Below, piece after piece: positions 1 through 14,000 of a DNA stretch of 64,000 nucleotides. The notes under the pieces were generated by a model. The model worked only from the letters and a program-made list of their open reading frames with translations. It ran no database searches and was not told the origin of the DNA. The position numbers and the translations under genes were made by a program. The DNA comes from Shinisaurus crocodilurus (Eukaryota; Chordata; Lepidosauria; Squamata; Shinisauridae). Position 1 is the first letter of the stretch, and every line of letters begins with the position of its first letter. The stretch spans positions 1 to 64,000 of the forward strand of contig JAHFWL010001011.1 of the NCBI GenBank assembly GCA_021292165.1, read 5' to 3'.

Positions 1-640
1 AGAAATGAGGGGGCTACAGGAGAGAAGAGGGGAAAGGAAACTCCCATTGCATAAGCAGATGTAGCCCAAAAACTTTAATTTGAGGTAGGGCTGCTCAATT
101 CATGGGGGCTGCTTTCAGTATGCACAGTATGCAGTAGAAGACAAGCTGATTCTACTGATGCGTTCTAGTAGAGAAAGACACTCTCCCAGCTTTCAGACCC
201 CATTTTCCAGGTGTTACTGTTGCTACTCTACAAAAATCGCAGGGACAGAACACAGAGCAGAACCGTCTCACACAGCATCAGGCCCAGTCAGCAGAACTCA
301 GCATATCCACCATCATATTTTACATGGCCAGCTAGAAGAGAAGAATCCACTTCAGGGCTTAAGTCCAGACGGGAATTCAGCATCATAATCACATTACAGA
401 ATCCATTTCAAAAATTGGTATCGTTTCCAGGAACTATGTCGTTCCATTTCATTTATTACATTTCTATATTGCCCAATAGCCAAAGCTCTCTGGGTGATTT
501 ACAAAGATTAAACACCCTTAAAATACACTATACTTTCAAACATATAAACATACAACACAGAGAGAGAGAGACACATATAGCTAAAAACAGTTTTAAACAA
601 ACAAGAAAAAATATCAAGACCTGATTAAAAACCTCATCAT
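1..640. other. FREM1 intron 11, no gene seen
   Basis: AT-rich intronic sequence. The open frames here have no recognisable homology. A short stretch around 420-500 looks like the degraded 3' end of an old LINE or SINE. The next FREM1 exon was searched for and not seen. Confidence 0.5.
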
Positions 641-712
641 ATGCTGCCAAAAGCCTGAGAGAAGAGGAAGGTCTTCTTAACCTGATGCCATAGAGATAAC
701 AATGTTGGTGCC

Positions 713-1340
713 AGTATCTGACTCCGGTGAGATTAAATAGAATAGATAATAAATGTTCTCCAATTTGTTGGAGAGGTTGTCAGGAGCTGGGTACATATGC
801 TCATATGTGGTGGAGTTGTAAAAATGTAATGGATTTTTGGAAAAAGATTTTTGAAGAAATATCAGAAAATGTTGGAGTTGACCTAGAGTTTTGTCCTAAA
901 TTAGCTTTGCTATCAATAACTGAAAAGGTGGCCGGTCCTCAAAATGTCAAAGAATTAATTATAAATCTGTTAATGGCAGGTAGATTAATGATAGCAAGGA
1001 AATGGAAAATTAAGCAAGTTTTCTCTATCACTGATTGGTATAAAGAAGTATGGGATATGGCATTAAATGATATGTTGACTTGTAATATCAAATGCAAAAG
1101 GGGACAATTAAAGAAAAATATTTTTAAGGATATTTGGGGTTTATTTTTGGAATTTGTGTTAAATAAGGGGAAAGGGAGTATGCCGTGTCAAGATATGTTG
1201 TATTTTTGGAATAATGAATAATTATAGATTATAGAGATATTGTATTATTTGGTCCCGTGGTGATGGGAGCACTATGTAAGTTTGATGTGTGTTAATTTTT
1301 GTAATGCTGAAAAATTTCAAAATAAATTTAAAAAAAAAAA
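713..1340 (+). mobile_element. 5'-truncated L1 LINE, 3' end of ORF2, with 15-bp TSD
   Basis: The frame 727-1221 encodes the C-terminal part of L1 ORF2: a cysteine/histidine segment ([20 protein letters not shown]), then [10 protein letters not shown] and LMIARKWK motifs, ending in [10 protein letters not shown] short 3' UTR and an A-rich tail follow. Direct repeats AACAATGTTGGTGCC flank it at 698-712 and about 1339-1353, marking a target-primed insertion. It cannot mobilise itself because endonuclease and reverse transcriptase are missing. Confidence 0.92.
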
Positions 1341-1551
1341 CAATGTTGGTGCCTGGCAGGCCTTGTCACCCACATGATATGTTGAACGGGAACATGTTTC
1401 TCTATGCACAGTTCTGAAGCAGCAGAAACTGCTTCCAATCACATGCAGAGTGGCTTACTTCTACCAACTCTCATGTATCTAGGAATAAGGGGAGGGGCCG
1501 TTGGGTGGCAGGGCACCTGGCTTCCGATAGGTATTAAACTTGATAACGAAC

Positions 1552-1642
1552 CTGAGTGAATGACCTCAGTGATGGAGCAGCAGGATCCTTGATCAGCTTG
1601 GGAATGCTGTCTACCATAAACAATTTCCCAGCATCTGTGTGG
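1552..1642 (-). CDS. FREM1: FREM1 coding exon 11 (last in window)
   Basis: 91 nt, the last base of codon 674 to residue 704. The acceptor is gtttctgtgcag. The donor gttcgt is weak but preceded by CAG. It encodes [20 protein letters not shown] then [11 protein letters not shown] (phase 0). The following conserved segment (HAVNYMKVAY-like in mammals) is not found between 1 and 1551, so the next exon is probably outside the window. Confidence 0.9.
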
Positions 1643-4600
1643 CTGCACAGAAACATTGGTATTGTCATGTGTATATGCAAGATCATACAACTTTTTAAAT
1701 AACAAAAGAAGAAACACATTTACATTCCAAGATTTATTGCCACATCCAGGGCCAGCGTCAAGGGTGGGCATGGTCGGGCACCTGCCGACAGTGCCGAGGG
1801 CTCACACCCCAGCAGGGGCCTACTGACAAGAGCCCCCTGGAGCTGTTTCTCCTATTCACCTATGCCCCCTGCTTGTTCACCTGCTTCTTGCTCTGGCCCA
1901 GACAACAGCGGTGGAGAGAAGGAGGAGCAGAAGATGCCACTGCCTTCTTGCTCACTGGCTGTCTGAGAGAGAGGACGTCTGGCTCTTTATCTTCTGACTG
2001 TCCATAGCCACTGCTGCAGCTCACCATGTGGTACTTGTATTATGTGCATTGAGCGCTTTTACATCTGCATGAACGTCAAGATAGAAAAACTGGCAAAAAC
2101 TGGCAGCCACCAAGGCTGAGACTGACAACAGCCAGCACGTGGGCAATGAAGAGCAAGCAGGGAAACAGGGCTCCTGTCAAAATCCCCCTTTGAAAATACC
2201 CGTAGTTTCTTAACCCGAGAGATCCAAATGCAAATGCCAGTCCCCCTCCCTGTCACACCTTTGCTAGTCACCACCAGCTTTGCTGAGCAATACCTTGAAA
2301 ATACATCTTTTTTCTTTTGAGAAGTGTACATTCACGCAGACTTACTGATGTACAGACGAGAAGAACGGGGGAGTAGTTATGGTGTAGATGAGCTCCCTTT
2401 CCTGTGCTTCCATGTCTATGTAATTGAGATGTTGCTTCGTTAGATAGACAATCTCAGTTTCCTTGACAGTTAGATGGCGGCTCACTCCTGAACCTTCTTT
2501 GGGAAGCTGATCATCCACAGGAATTATGTGCACTCTTACCACCTAGTGTAAGGATTTAGGGGGGAGGGAATTATATACTGAGGTGGTGGTGGTGAGGGAG
2601 AGAGACCATCAGAAATACTGCAGCTAAAAGACTACAGGATTTACAATAAGCCTAATCTGTCAGACGAGCTGTGAGCATCTGCTGGAAGAAACAACAAGTC
2701 AAGGGCAGATAATAAAATATTCCACAAGTTTCCCCATGATTCTGTATACTTTGTTTAAATTTGCCATTTAAAAACCTTGCAGTCTTTTTTACATGAGATC
2801 TTGAAATTTAAACTTTATTTTAGAAATGTCCATGACCAATGATTGGTATATTTAAAGAAGTATACAAACAAAGCCAATTTTCTGAAACATTCCCAAATAC
2901 AGTTATAACAGGGGAGAAAGACTCAGGAAGCCAAACATTGAGTTCTTGTATCTTCATTGTGCCCATTTATTGGCACAATGAAGTTTAAGTCAGGTTGACA
3001 GCATTTTTGGTCGGTTGTAATGTCATCTCTCTCCTGAATATGGACTGAGCCTTGCAACTTGTTAAGCACATTCACAACATTATTATACATCCATATACCT
3101 GATCCATCTGGTTGTTAGGAAAAGGAGATTCTCACACATTTAGAGTGAAATCCCATTACTTAAAAGGAAATCCCATTGTGTTCAGTGGGATGTACTCCCT
3201 AGTAAGTGAATTTAGGATTGCAGCCTTTGATTATTTATTTATATCACTGTGCACTCTCTCGTGACCTTGCAATAAATTCCACAATGTCATACCTGAGTTT
3301 CTGAAAGATTGGGAGGGTCATGACTATCACATAGAACCAACTCAATTGAATCTTCAAATATTTCTCCTCCTAAGTGACGGTAGTAGATTATTCCAGTAAA
3401 CAGATCTTTCTGAAGGAATTTAGCAACTGGATAACCTGTTGAATCACAGACAGAAGCAAGTATAATTTAGACTATTATAATTGCGAGAAGCAAGGGTTAT
3501 TAGATTATCGGTTTGGGTGGAAAAGATGGGGACTAGAGATCAATTTATTTATTTATTTATTATATTTATACCCCGCCTTTTTTCCTGCAAGGAACCCAAG
3601 GCGGCTTACATAATCTTCCTCCTCTCCTCTATTTTATCCTCACAACAACCCTGTGAGGTAGGTTAGGCTGGGAGTCAGAGACTGGCCCAAAGTCACCCAG
3701 TGAGTTTCATGGCCGAGCGGGGACTAGAACCCAGATCTCCCGAGTCCCAGTCCAACACTCTAACCACTACGCCACATTGTTGGGAGAAGAAGAGTATTGT
3801 GGTTAAATTTATTACAGTTAGAACAGTGGTCAAAGAAGTGGAAAAGGAAAACCGAGGATGAGAGAGATTTAACTAATTTTGAAAAGATTGTTATGTCTAG
3901 AGATGGTTTAGAAGGGAACATGTCTACAAGTGGTATAACAAGGGATTTATACAGATTCATTCAAAAAGCAGAAGAACAAGATGATGACCATCTAAACACA
4001 GTATGGGATAATGAATTTGAAGTGGTGACCTCGAAGGTGGGCCAGAACAATATATGGGATAGACGGATTGTGAAAGTTATGTCAACTAGGATAAAGGAGA
4101 ATTTCTATAAAATAATATGGAGATGGTACCTAACTCCAGTAAGATTAAATAGAATAGATAGCAATTGCTCCGCACTTTGCTGGAGAGGATGTCGGGAAGT
4201 AGGTACATATGCTCATATGTGGTGGAGTTGTAAAAATGTTCTGGAATTTTGGTGAGAGGTTTTTACAGAAATATCGTAAATTATTGGTAATTATTGGTAA
4301 TTGTCCTAAACTTGCTTTGTTATCAATAACCGATAAAGTCACTTGTGCCCAAAATAAGAAGGAATTAATTGTGAACTTGTTAATTGCAGCTAGGTTAATG
4401 ATAGCGAGGAAATGGAAAGTACAACATGTTTTTCTAATAACTGATTGGTATAAGGAAGTTTGGGATGTAGCCCTAAATGATAAACTAACTTGTAGTATCA
4501 AATGCAAAAAGGGACAGTTAAAGAATAATAATTTTATGGATATATGGAATCAGTTATTAGACTATGTATTAATAAAGGGGAAGGGGAGTATGCTTGTCAG

Positions 4601-6054
4601 GATATGTTATATTTTTGGAATGTGGAATTTAATTGATTAAGGGGATGGTTGTATATTAATTTTATAATTGCATATAAGATTTATACTTCCATTCTAATGT
4701 AGCCTAGATTAGCAGAGTTCAGCAGTTTTCTTAAAGACAAGGGTGGGTAATGACATCATATTCCAATATTTCTTTCATGAAACCACAGATCAGGCGTTAT
4801 ATATTAATTGTCTTACATTGAAATTCTGAAGCTAGTTATTTGCCTTTAATGTTGTCAAGGTGCACCTGTAAAGCGCTTGTGCTTGTTTCTTTGTTTTCTT
4901 AAAAAAAAACAACTGACATTTTTACTGAATTGTGAAGAACATGGTTTTTTGTCCTTTGGAAGCAAAAACAATGCTCAGACTCTGTGACAGAGATTCTGTG
5001 TTTTACTTTTAATGCTGAATTATTTGTATTTAGCATAGATGACACATTGCCTTCTAATTTAAAGCCTGCAGGGATCTCAGTACCAAGAAAATGCCATTGA
5101 CTACCCAAGGTTTTGGGCGGGGGGGGGGGTAGCTAAGAAGTAAATAAAAGAAAATTCTCCTCAGAAACATACAGTTCTAATGAAAAAATTGTTGTACAGT
5201 TTTTACCAAGCAAAATCAAAGCAACTAAATTTCAGTCTATTGCTTTGGGATTAAAAGGTTCATACATTTTTTATTTTGAGTGTACAATTTTGCTGTATTT
5301 ACCCTTGTGTCCACTGATTTGTTTGGCTTGTGGCATGCTTAACAAACCACCCAGAACCCATGGGCTGTTTTAGAGAATTTTCAAAATTCTCTAAAACACA
5401 CATACTGCAGCCCACCATGGCTTAAATAATCATCCGGACCTCCCCAATGTATACCGTACTTTGGTGTTCTGCATTGGCCGGGAATTACTACAGAAGGGAC
5501 TACAGTCCAATCTGGAACACTTTCATTAAAATGCCAGTGACATAATTATGACCAAGGCCTGATTCAAAAGTTATGTTGGTGATGTGCTGAGGGGGCAAAT
5601 GCAGTTATCCATTTGTGTGAAGTGAATTTAACCCCATGAGTGAAGCAGGCTGAAAATTGGCTAACCATGTAGTTCAGGATCCAACTCAGGAAACCACATC
5701 ATCAACCTAACTTTGAGATTGCATTTTATATACAGTCATGCCTTGGATTGAGAGCATAATTCGTTCCGGAAACGTGCTTGTAATCCAAAACACTCTTATA
5801 TCAAAACGAAATCCCCCCAAAAAAATTTGTACAGAGATTTTTAATTTAAGCCGTACTACAGTACTTGTATTGCAAGACGTCGCTTGTATATCAAGTCAAA
5901 AAAAATTAAATAAATATTTTTAAATGTGCTTGTCTTGCAAAACGCTCTCAAACCAAGTTACTTGCAATCCAAGGTATTACTGTATGGATTTAGGTGTGTT
6001 TATAATCAGAGAGCTTTGGCTATTGGACGGTCTAGAAATAAAATTAATAGTAAT

Positions 6055-6102
<48 letters not shown>

Positions 6103-9100
6103 TGATCAGGGCCTAAATCTGAAGCTGATATAGCTTTGAGGTGCCTCCAAACATAAGCAAATCAGCATCAGTCAACAGACTTTAATCTGTGTGTTTGGTA
6201 CTAAAAGGTTCAATCCACAGTCCACTTACTCAGTCCTACGAAAGAGAAGGAGAAAGCACCAATAAGATGAGGACAACAGTCGAACTGAAGTGTTAGAGGG
6301 AAGTGAGAATAAATTTGAAAACAACAACACTCAGGCATAAAGGAAAAACTTGACTTCAAAACATTAGTAAAAAGAGAGAGGTCTTCTCCCTCTGGCAAAT
6401 GTCTAACATATTACCAATAAGGTCTGGTTCTGGTTTCTTCATGATTTCTCCTGCCTGTGATGGTTTGGTGATATTAAAGAGTATGTAGTCATCACTAGAG
6501 TCCATGTCAGAAGCTTGAAGCATTGAGCCTTGGATCTGAATTGTTTGTCCTTCAAGTACCTCTATTTCAACATTACTGATAAGGAATGGGGGGCTGTCAT
6601 CCTTAGGCAGTATGTTGATTGGAAACCTGTGGCGGCTGCTGTGGCGGTTATCAAAGATCCTGAAGACAATATAGTCCTTTGTGGAATCACTGTCATCATG
6701 ATGGTAACGAACAACACCAGCCTTAAGGTCTGAGACTGTGAGCATGAATCCTTTTCCTCCTGTCAGACAACAGAAGTGATATAATGCATACTTTTGAAAA
6801 AGTGAGACCACCGTATAATGGGACATGGGGATAAGATTAGGAACTGAAACAGTTTTAAGTTTATAAGATGTAGGAACTGGGAGTGTCAAAAGCAGGAAAT
6901 CCATAAATATCAGTCCTTCACAAATTATAACTCGTGAAGTCATCAGTGAATTGCAGAGAACTTGGAAGGGGAAGGATTGGCCTCTCACTTCGTGTTGGCT
7001 TCATAGAAGGCAGAAGCAGCAAGAAAAGACTTGTGCTGCTCTCACCTTTTGCAAAAGCCCCACAGAAAATGAAGAAAGACCAAGACCCAACCCCAAATCT
7101 ACTAGTCTACTAATACTGGCTACTAGTAGTGATAGCTATATATTACCTCCAGTATCCAGTATCAGTATACCTCTGCATACCAGTTACTGGGTAACATGAG
7201 TGGGAGGGTGCTGTTGCACTCATGTCCTACTTGTGGGCTTCCCACAGACAGCTGGTTGGCCACTCTGTAAACAGAAGGCTGTTTACATTCAGGTGGCATC
7301 GAGAGCACATAATGCAAGCCATAAGCTGAAGCTAAGCAGGTATGAGCCAGGTCAGTGCTTGGATAGGTGACTGCCTGGGCTGCCCACATCTGTTCTCCTG
7401 CACTGAGCAGGGGGTTGGACTCGATGGCCTTACAGGCGCCTTCCAACTCTACTATTCTATGATTCTGTGACTAGATAGGCCTTTTGTCAGATTCAGCATT
7501 GCTCTTTTTACGTTCTTAAGTCATTTGCATGTGCCTCTGAACTTGTGGGAGTGGAGGAGTCAGTGGCAACAGCTACAAACAGCAGCTGGCCAGTAAGCCA
7601 AGCCAAACTTTGTGAACCCCTAATAAACAAGCAATGAAATTAAGGTTAAATTCCCTTTTAGTAAGGTGTGTGGCTTATGCCATATGGCAAAATACAACTA
7701 TCTCAGAATCCACATTATCTCAGTGTTCATAAATGGTGCCAATCATGAACCCAGCAGTGGCCTCTGCATGCTTCCAAAGTCCTCACGTTGAGACAGCTGT
7801 AAAGGGGAATCAGCCCATGTACTGTACTGATGGCAAAGGACCAAATAACATCCACATGCAGAGATCCACCAGGATGCGATACCTCTTAGAGTGAGTCGCC
7901 CATGCTGTAAACCATCAACAGTGACTAAGCGAACACCGTTGATATCGTCGTTGTCTACAATCTGAAACTGTTCCCATGTTATAGAACGAGACTGTCCTTC
8001 CAAGAGATCAAGACCTAGATAAAGTAAGAGGAATGCTTCAAGGGGGGGTTGCAGAGAGAATTAGTGCAAGTAGAACTAAATTCTAGGACAAAAAATCTGA
8101 TTCCATCAATGAGCGGAGAACGGAACGAGAGATGCCAAAGAAACAATTGCAAAACACAGAATCCATACATCCCTTGTTTTACTCTTTAAAGGTTGTACCA
8201 CAAAAGTTACTGGAATACATGCTGGAAGCAGGCAGGAGAACCGGAAGGAAAACAAACCATGGCAAGCCAACAAGCGCCTGATTGTGTGACAGCAGCAGTG
8301 TGGCTTAGCAAGCAATTAACCAACCCACTGTGGCTTGTTTTCAGCAGGGCTTATCGTGACATGCAAAGTCACCCTCTGTATACTGGGCGTGTTGATCTTC
8401 TTTCAGCCCGAGGGCCAAACTCAATTTTGCAAAAGCTCTCAAATTCCAGTAGCGGGCAGGGCCAAAGACAAAGGGGCAGGGCCAAAATACCAGCATATTT
8501 TAGCTTAAAGCTCTTACTGCCAGTAACTAAGCCTTAAGAGAGGGATTTCAACCTTTTAGAATGGGGGGAAATGTGCAAAGGCCAGGAAACCACCAAACAA
8601 TTGGTGGATGGGGTACGGCGGTGGAGCCAGGAGAAGGGTCAGGACCATATAGAGAACCCCGGAGGGCTGGATTGGGATCCCAGGAACGCCAGATTTGGTC
8701 CATGGGCCTGAGGTTCAACACCCCTGTTATATGCTGATGACACTATATAAATAATAAAATTACAATTGCAATTTGTTGACTATAATCCTGTAGCTTGGTG
8801 AGAATTTCCTTTCAGCCACGTCTCCCTCAATCAACTGTACAAAATTAAAATGGAGTATGTTAAAACAAAGTTTTCAAACTTTTAATTTTTTTAAACTTCC
8901 ATTTGATGGTATTTTAATTCTCCTGGCCACCTTGATTGTAGATTTTCTTTTCCTAGTTGTTCAAGTTACAATTTATTCTTGAACCTGCCTTTTAAAGAAA
9001 GGTATCCGGCATAAAATGAATCCTTACCTGTATTCCATGAAACGCGAGGGGCATTTGTATCTGTTGTTCTAATGGAGATATGAAGAGTAATGGGTGAACT

Positions 9101-10954
9101 CTTTTCAAAGTACAAATCATGAACTTCAAACTCCACCTGTTGTACAAAAATGGACACTCCGTTTACTAAAGATGATCAAAGAACATAAGAAAAGCCCTGC
9201 AGGATCAGACCAAAAGCCTATCTAGTCCAGCATTCTGTTCCCACAGTGGCCAACCAGATGCCCCAATGGGGAAAGAAGCCCACAAGCAGGACATGATCAC
9301 AGTAGCACCCTCCCAGCAACTGTTTCCCAGCAACTGGTGTTGAGAGGCATCCTGCCTATGATACTGGAGGCAATATACAGTCATCAGGACTGGTAGCCAT
9401 TGATAGCTTTATCCTCCATGAATTTGTCTGTTCCCTTTTTTAAAGTAATCCAAGCTGGACCTGGTTCATGACTGCTGAACATGCCTAGTATAAAAAAGTA
9501 GCCAGCAAATAAGAGATTAGAGAAATCTCAAAACATTTTACGACATAATAACTTATACAAATAACAACCAAGGAGGTTTAGAGTGTTAATAATTTGGAAC
9601 CGGAATGTGAAAAAGATCCTATGGCTTCTGTGTGTCGACAACTGGGGTGGGCACCTCTTTCAGCCTGAGAGCTGAATTTCCTTTTGGAGAAGCTCGGGGG
9701 GGGGGCGCACATTCCAGCAGTGGATGGGTCAAAGACAAAGGGGAAGGGCCAAAAATACAAACATTACCAGCTTCTTTTAGCTTGAAGCTCTTCCTGCCAG
9801 TAACTAAGCCTCGGGAAAGGCATCTCAACCTTTTAGGGTGGGGCAGGGGGAATTGCACAAAAGCCGGGTAACCACCAAATGATCCGTGGTTGGGGGGAAA
9901 GGGGTAAGGCTGGGGGGGGGAGGACATTGGGACCCCAGGAGGGCTGGATTTGGCCCCCAGGCCTGAGGTTCCCCACCTCTGGTCTACAGCTTTCCATATC
10001 CTCCCCTCCCCCCCCCTTTTTAAAAAATGCTGTTTCCCCTATATGGGTACAATTTACTTTTAAAAAAAGGTTTCGCATGTGAGTCATTCCTTTTCACTTC
10101 CACAAGAGGGAGCACTATTTATACTTCCTTGGGATTTTTGCAACAGAAATAGAAATGACTGAATAGTTTACAACTTCTGAAATTTGTGAAAATCAGAAAG
10201 AAATCAAGCCAACGTGAACAACATTAAACCTTGGCAACGGCTTATTAAATGGGTCTAGCATTATGTGAAAGAATTTAAAGACAGACAAGAAATAACTGCT
10301 ATCATATACGTATATGCTTGGTTTGAATTCAAAGGCCTCAATTTCCTACCAATTCCATATTCGGCCAGCACTAATGGTCATTCTTTCAGTGGCAATAGCA
10401 ATTTATTTTTCTAAGAAGCTCTTCTTAGGGCCTAGCATGTAAGTTTCTCCTATGGGGCAAATAGCAACTTTGGTAGATTTTAATCAGGAAAAGTACACTG
10501 GAGGGAAATGCAGCCATTCCAGCAGGCCGAGAGGAGGGAGATGAGAAGGAGCACAGGGCCATTCCACCAGCCCTGCCAGAAGAATTAATTATTTTTCCCC
10601 TTCTTCCCTCCCCATTCCCTTTTCCTTGTGTGTCGTGTCTTTTTAGATTATCAGCCTACAGGCAGGGACTGTCCTGTTTAATTGTTTATATGTAAGCCAC
10701 TCTGGGAGCCTTTTTGGCTGAGGAGCGGCATTAAATGGGTCCGGTGCTATCATTAGGCCAACTAGGCAGCTGCCTAGGGCGCAGGGCTAAAGGGGGCGCC
10801 AGAAATAGGGAGGGAGGGGTCAAGTGGGAAGGGGGGGCACTAAATATCTGATCTTGCCTAGGGCACCAAACTTCCTTGCACCAGCCCTGGCATTAAAATG
10901 TTATTAATGATGATGATGATGATGATGATAAATTCCTCCTGGAGCACTGTGGTG

Positions 10955-11031
<77 letters not shown>

Positions 11032-14000
11032 GCTAAAATTTAAAGAGTCGATGAGATCTAATCTCAAACTTCCACCACCTTATCTAGCTAAGCCCTTATA
11101 AGCACTTATATATTCTGTGGCTTATGCTGGCTCAGCTTGTCTGAGTGTGGAAAGCTAAGCAGGGTCAAGCCTGGTTATTACTTGGATGGGAGACCCCCTC
11201 CTCTAGTTTCCTGCACTGAGCAGGGGGTTGGACTTGATGGCCTTGTAGGTTCCTTCCAACTCGATGATCTATGAAATCTCAGATACCGTACATATATTTG
11301 TAACACTTTTCTAATTCTATTAGAATGTCTAATTTCTTCCATCTTACTTTTTCCCAATACTTTTTTTTTCTCCTAGAAACTCTTTAAGAGACGGTGTCAG
11401 ATGAAAAACATTAGGACCAGCAATAATAATAAAAACAAAAATATAACATTTATCTCTAAAATGCTGTAATCCCAGTCTGTAGCAAAGAAAGTTTAACGCA
11501 GCAGTAGAGAATCTGTGAGGAATGTGGGTTTCATGTCTGAAACAGAGGGAGATATTTCTGGTAGCTCTGCAAGCTTTAGGGCACAATTCTCTGCAAGTTT
11601 AGACAGAAAAAAGGCCTACAATTCCCAGCATGCCCCAGCCAGCATAGCTGGCTGGGACATGATGGGAATTGTAGGCCTCTTGTTCTAAACTTGCAGAGGA
11701 TTGCACCTTGAATCAATTAATTGCTGCATTTAAACAAACTTTTGTAATACATTCAAATGCAGAGTTGGTTTGCACATTGTGTTCATGCGGATCATTTGAT
11801 TTCTCATGATTTGGTGACCTGCAGCTCAATGTCTGAAATGACTGTTGGAAAGCACTGTGAGCAAAAAATGATGGGAAGTGACCAGATGCCTCTTGAGCTG
11901 CCACAGGGCAATGGTACCCAACAGTGCAATCCAACAGCCTCCCTTTCATTGTACGTGACGTGTTGCCTTTACAGGACTTGCAAATCTTTCAGCTGCAAAG
12001 GATGAGGCAGTGCTGGAACCGTATTTCAGCCTTATTTCACTTACCTCATAATTTCTCCTCTCCGAATGGCTGCTATTTGGAGGCTGATATGCGATGAGCA
12101 TATTGCTGAGACTGTTCCATGTGAAGGATGAGATAGGCTTCGTGTGGTCTTGCAGGTGTGTGATGTAGCCTTCCTGGGGTGGCTTGGTGATGTTGAAGAC
12201 CAGCAGAGACTGGGCTGTCTCACTGTCTTCAGCATCCAATGCAGCTGTTGACAAGGGGCTCAAAATGAACTGGTCCACTTCCAGGATGAGCATAGCCATG
12301 AAGGCAGCTTGTGGGGCCTGGTTAGAAATTGCGCCTCTGATCTGAACAGGAAGCCAAGCATGCTCAGACTATGGAATAAGAAAGAAGCAACAAATGAGGA
12401 AGTGATGAAAAGTAATTATTATCTTATGAACTTCCTTTGGTGGCAATCCCCACATCCTTTTGACTTCTGTCATCTCTTAGCTGTTGTGTAATTATTGTCC
12501 CAATATTTAAATCAAAGTCTGTCCCATGAGATCTCACTCACTGGGAAAAAGTGAGTTAAACCATATTAATTTTTAATGCCTAGTGGAATTATGTTAACTC
12601 AGTCCAATTCTGAACACCGCTGTTCCACCCAGTATATTAGCTGAAGTGCCCAGTTAGATCTGGACGAACTGAAGACAGCCATCAAATGTGAGACTTGCAC
12701 TCATGTAGTTCAACAAAACCAGTGAATTGTTTGGCTATCCTAGTAACTGTTCGCAACACCGTTGCTATTTAAAACACAGGTGGGCAATGTCTTTGAACAG
12801 AGAGGTCAATTTCCTTTCTTCTCTCACTCACAATGCATGCTGCAATGATCTCTCTGCTGGCAGAGGGAAGAATAAGTGCCATGGAAAACAATGCCCCAAA
12901 ACTAGACCATTTGTGGATTGAACACCAAGGACTACTTTAAAAGGGGGGCCATAGGCTGTGGGCTGGTTCACACAATCAAACAGCCCACTGTGGCTTGTTC
13001 CAAGGTGGGCTACGGCACGTGCAGGTGGCCATTTTGAATATTCAAGCCACAACCATGGCTTGTTGTGTCATCCAAACCCAGCAGAGGTGGGTTGTTGTTG
13101 TTTTTTAATTTTTATTTAAATTTTTAAAAACAATATATAAAACAACTAAATAACAAACATACAACTTATATATAGTGCTTCCGTAACCACGGGACCATAT
13201 AGTACATTCTTTTTTTCTTTTTTTAAAATATTTTATTTATTTTTCAAAACAAATTATAACACAAAAAATATATTTAACAAAATACAAAATTATCACACAA
13301 ATATAACATAATCAACATACAATAAATCATCAAGTGCTCCCCCCCACCCTCCAAGGGACCAATTACGGTAATATACTTCTATCTTCTTGATCAAATAAAG
13401 TCTAAATTCCAAAAATATAACATATCCTGACAAGGCATGTTACCCTTCCCCTTTATTAATACATAGTCTAGTAATTGATTCCATATCTCCATAAAATTAT
13501 TTTTCTTTAGCAATCCTTTTTTGCATTTGATACTACTAGTTAGTTTATCATTTAGGGCTATGTCCCAAACTTCCTTATACCAGTCTGTTATTAGGAAAAC
13601 ATGTTGTACTTTCCAATTTCTCGCTATCATTAACCTGGCCGCAGTTAACAAGTTTACAATTAACTCCTTCGTATTTTGATCACAAATAAGCTTCTCAGTT
13701 ATTGATAACAATGCTAATTTTGGACAGACCTCTAAATTAGTACCAATAATTTTCGATATTTCTGTAAAAACCTCTCGCCAAAACACCAATATCTTTTTAC
13801 AACTCCACCACATATGAGCATATGTCCCTTTTTCCTGACATCCTCTCCAACATAATGCAGAACAATTATTATCTATTCTATTTAATCTTACTGGAGTTAA
13901 ATACCATCTCCAAATTAGTTTATAAAAATTTTCCTTTATCCTAATTGACATCATTTTCACAATCCGTCTATCCCATATATTGTTCCACCCCACCTTCGAG

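Noticed and set aside
6356..6988. A single 210-codon protein on the minus strand
   Set aside because: Only the central 6415-6759 part is FREM1-like; both flanks are intron reading-through past good splice sites.
10858..11101. ORFs with VCVC or THTHTH repeats
   Set aside because: Translation of a microsatellite.
11130..11200. 5S rRNA gene
   Set aside because: Only the internal control region matches; the head differs and a CR1-like tail follows, so it is a SINE, as are the copies at 21963, 42247 and 57988.
12343..12347. Alternative acceptor for FREM1 exon 5 (ttcag)
   Set aside because: Using it would drop nine residues (SEHAWLPVQ) that match the conserved FREM1 sequence; the ccatag at 12369 keeps them in frame.
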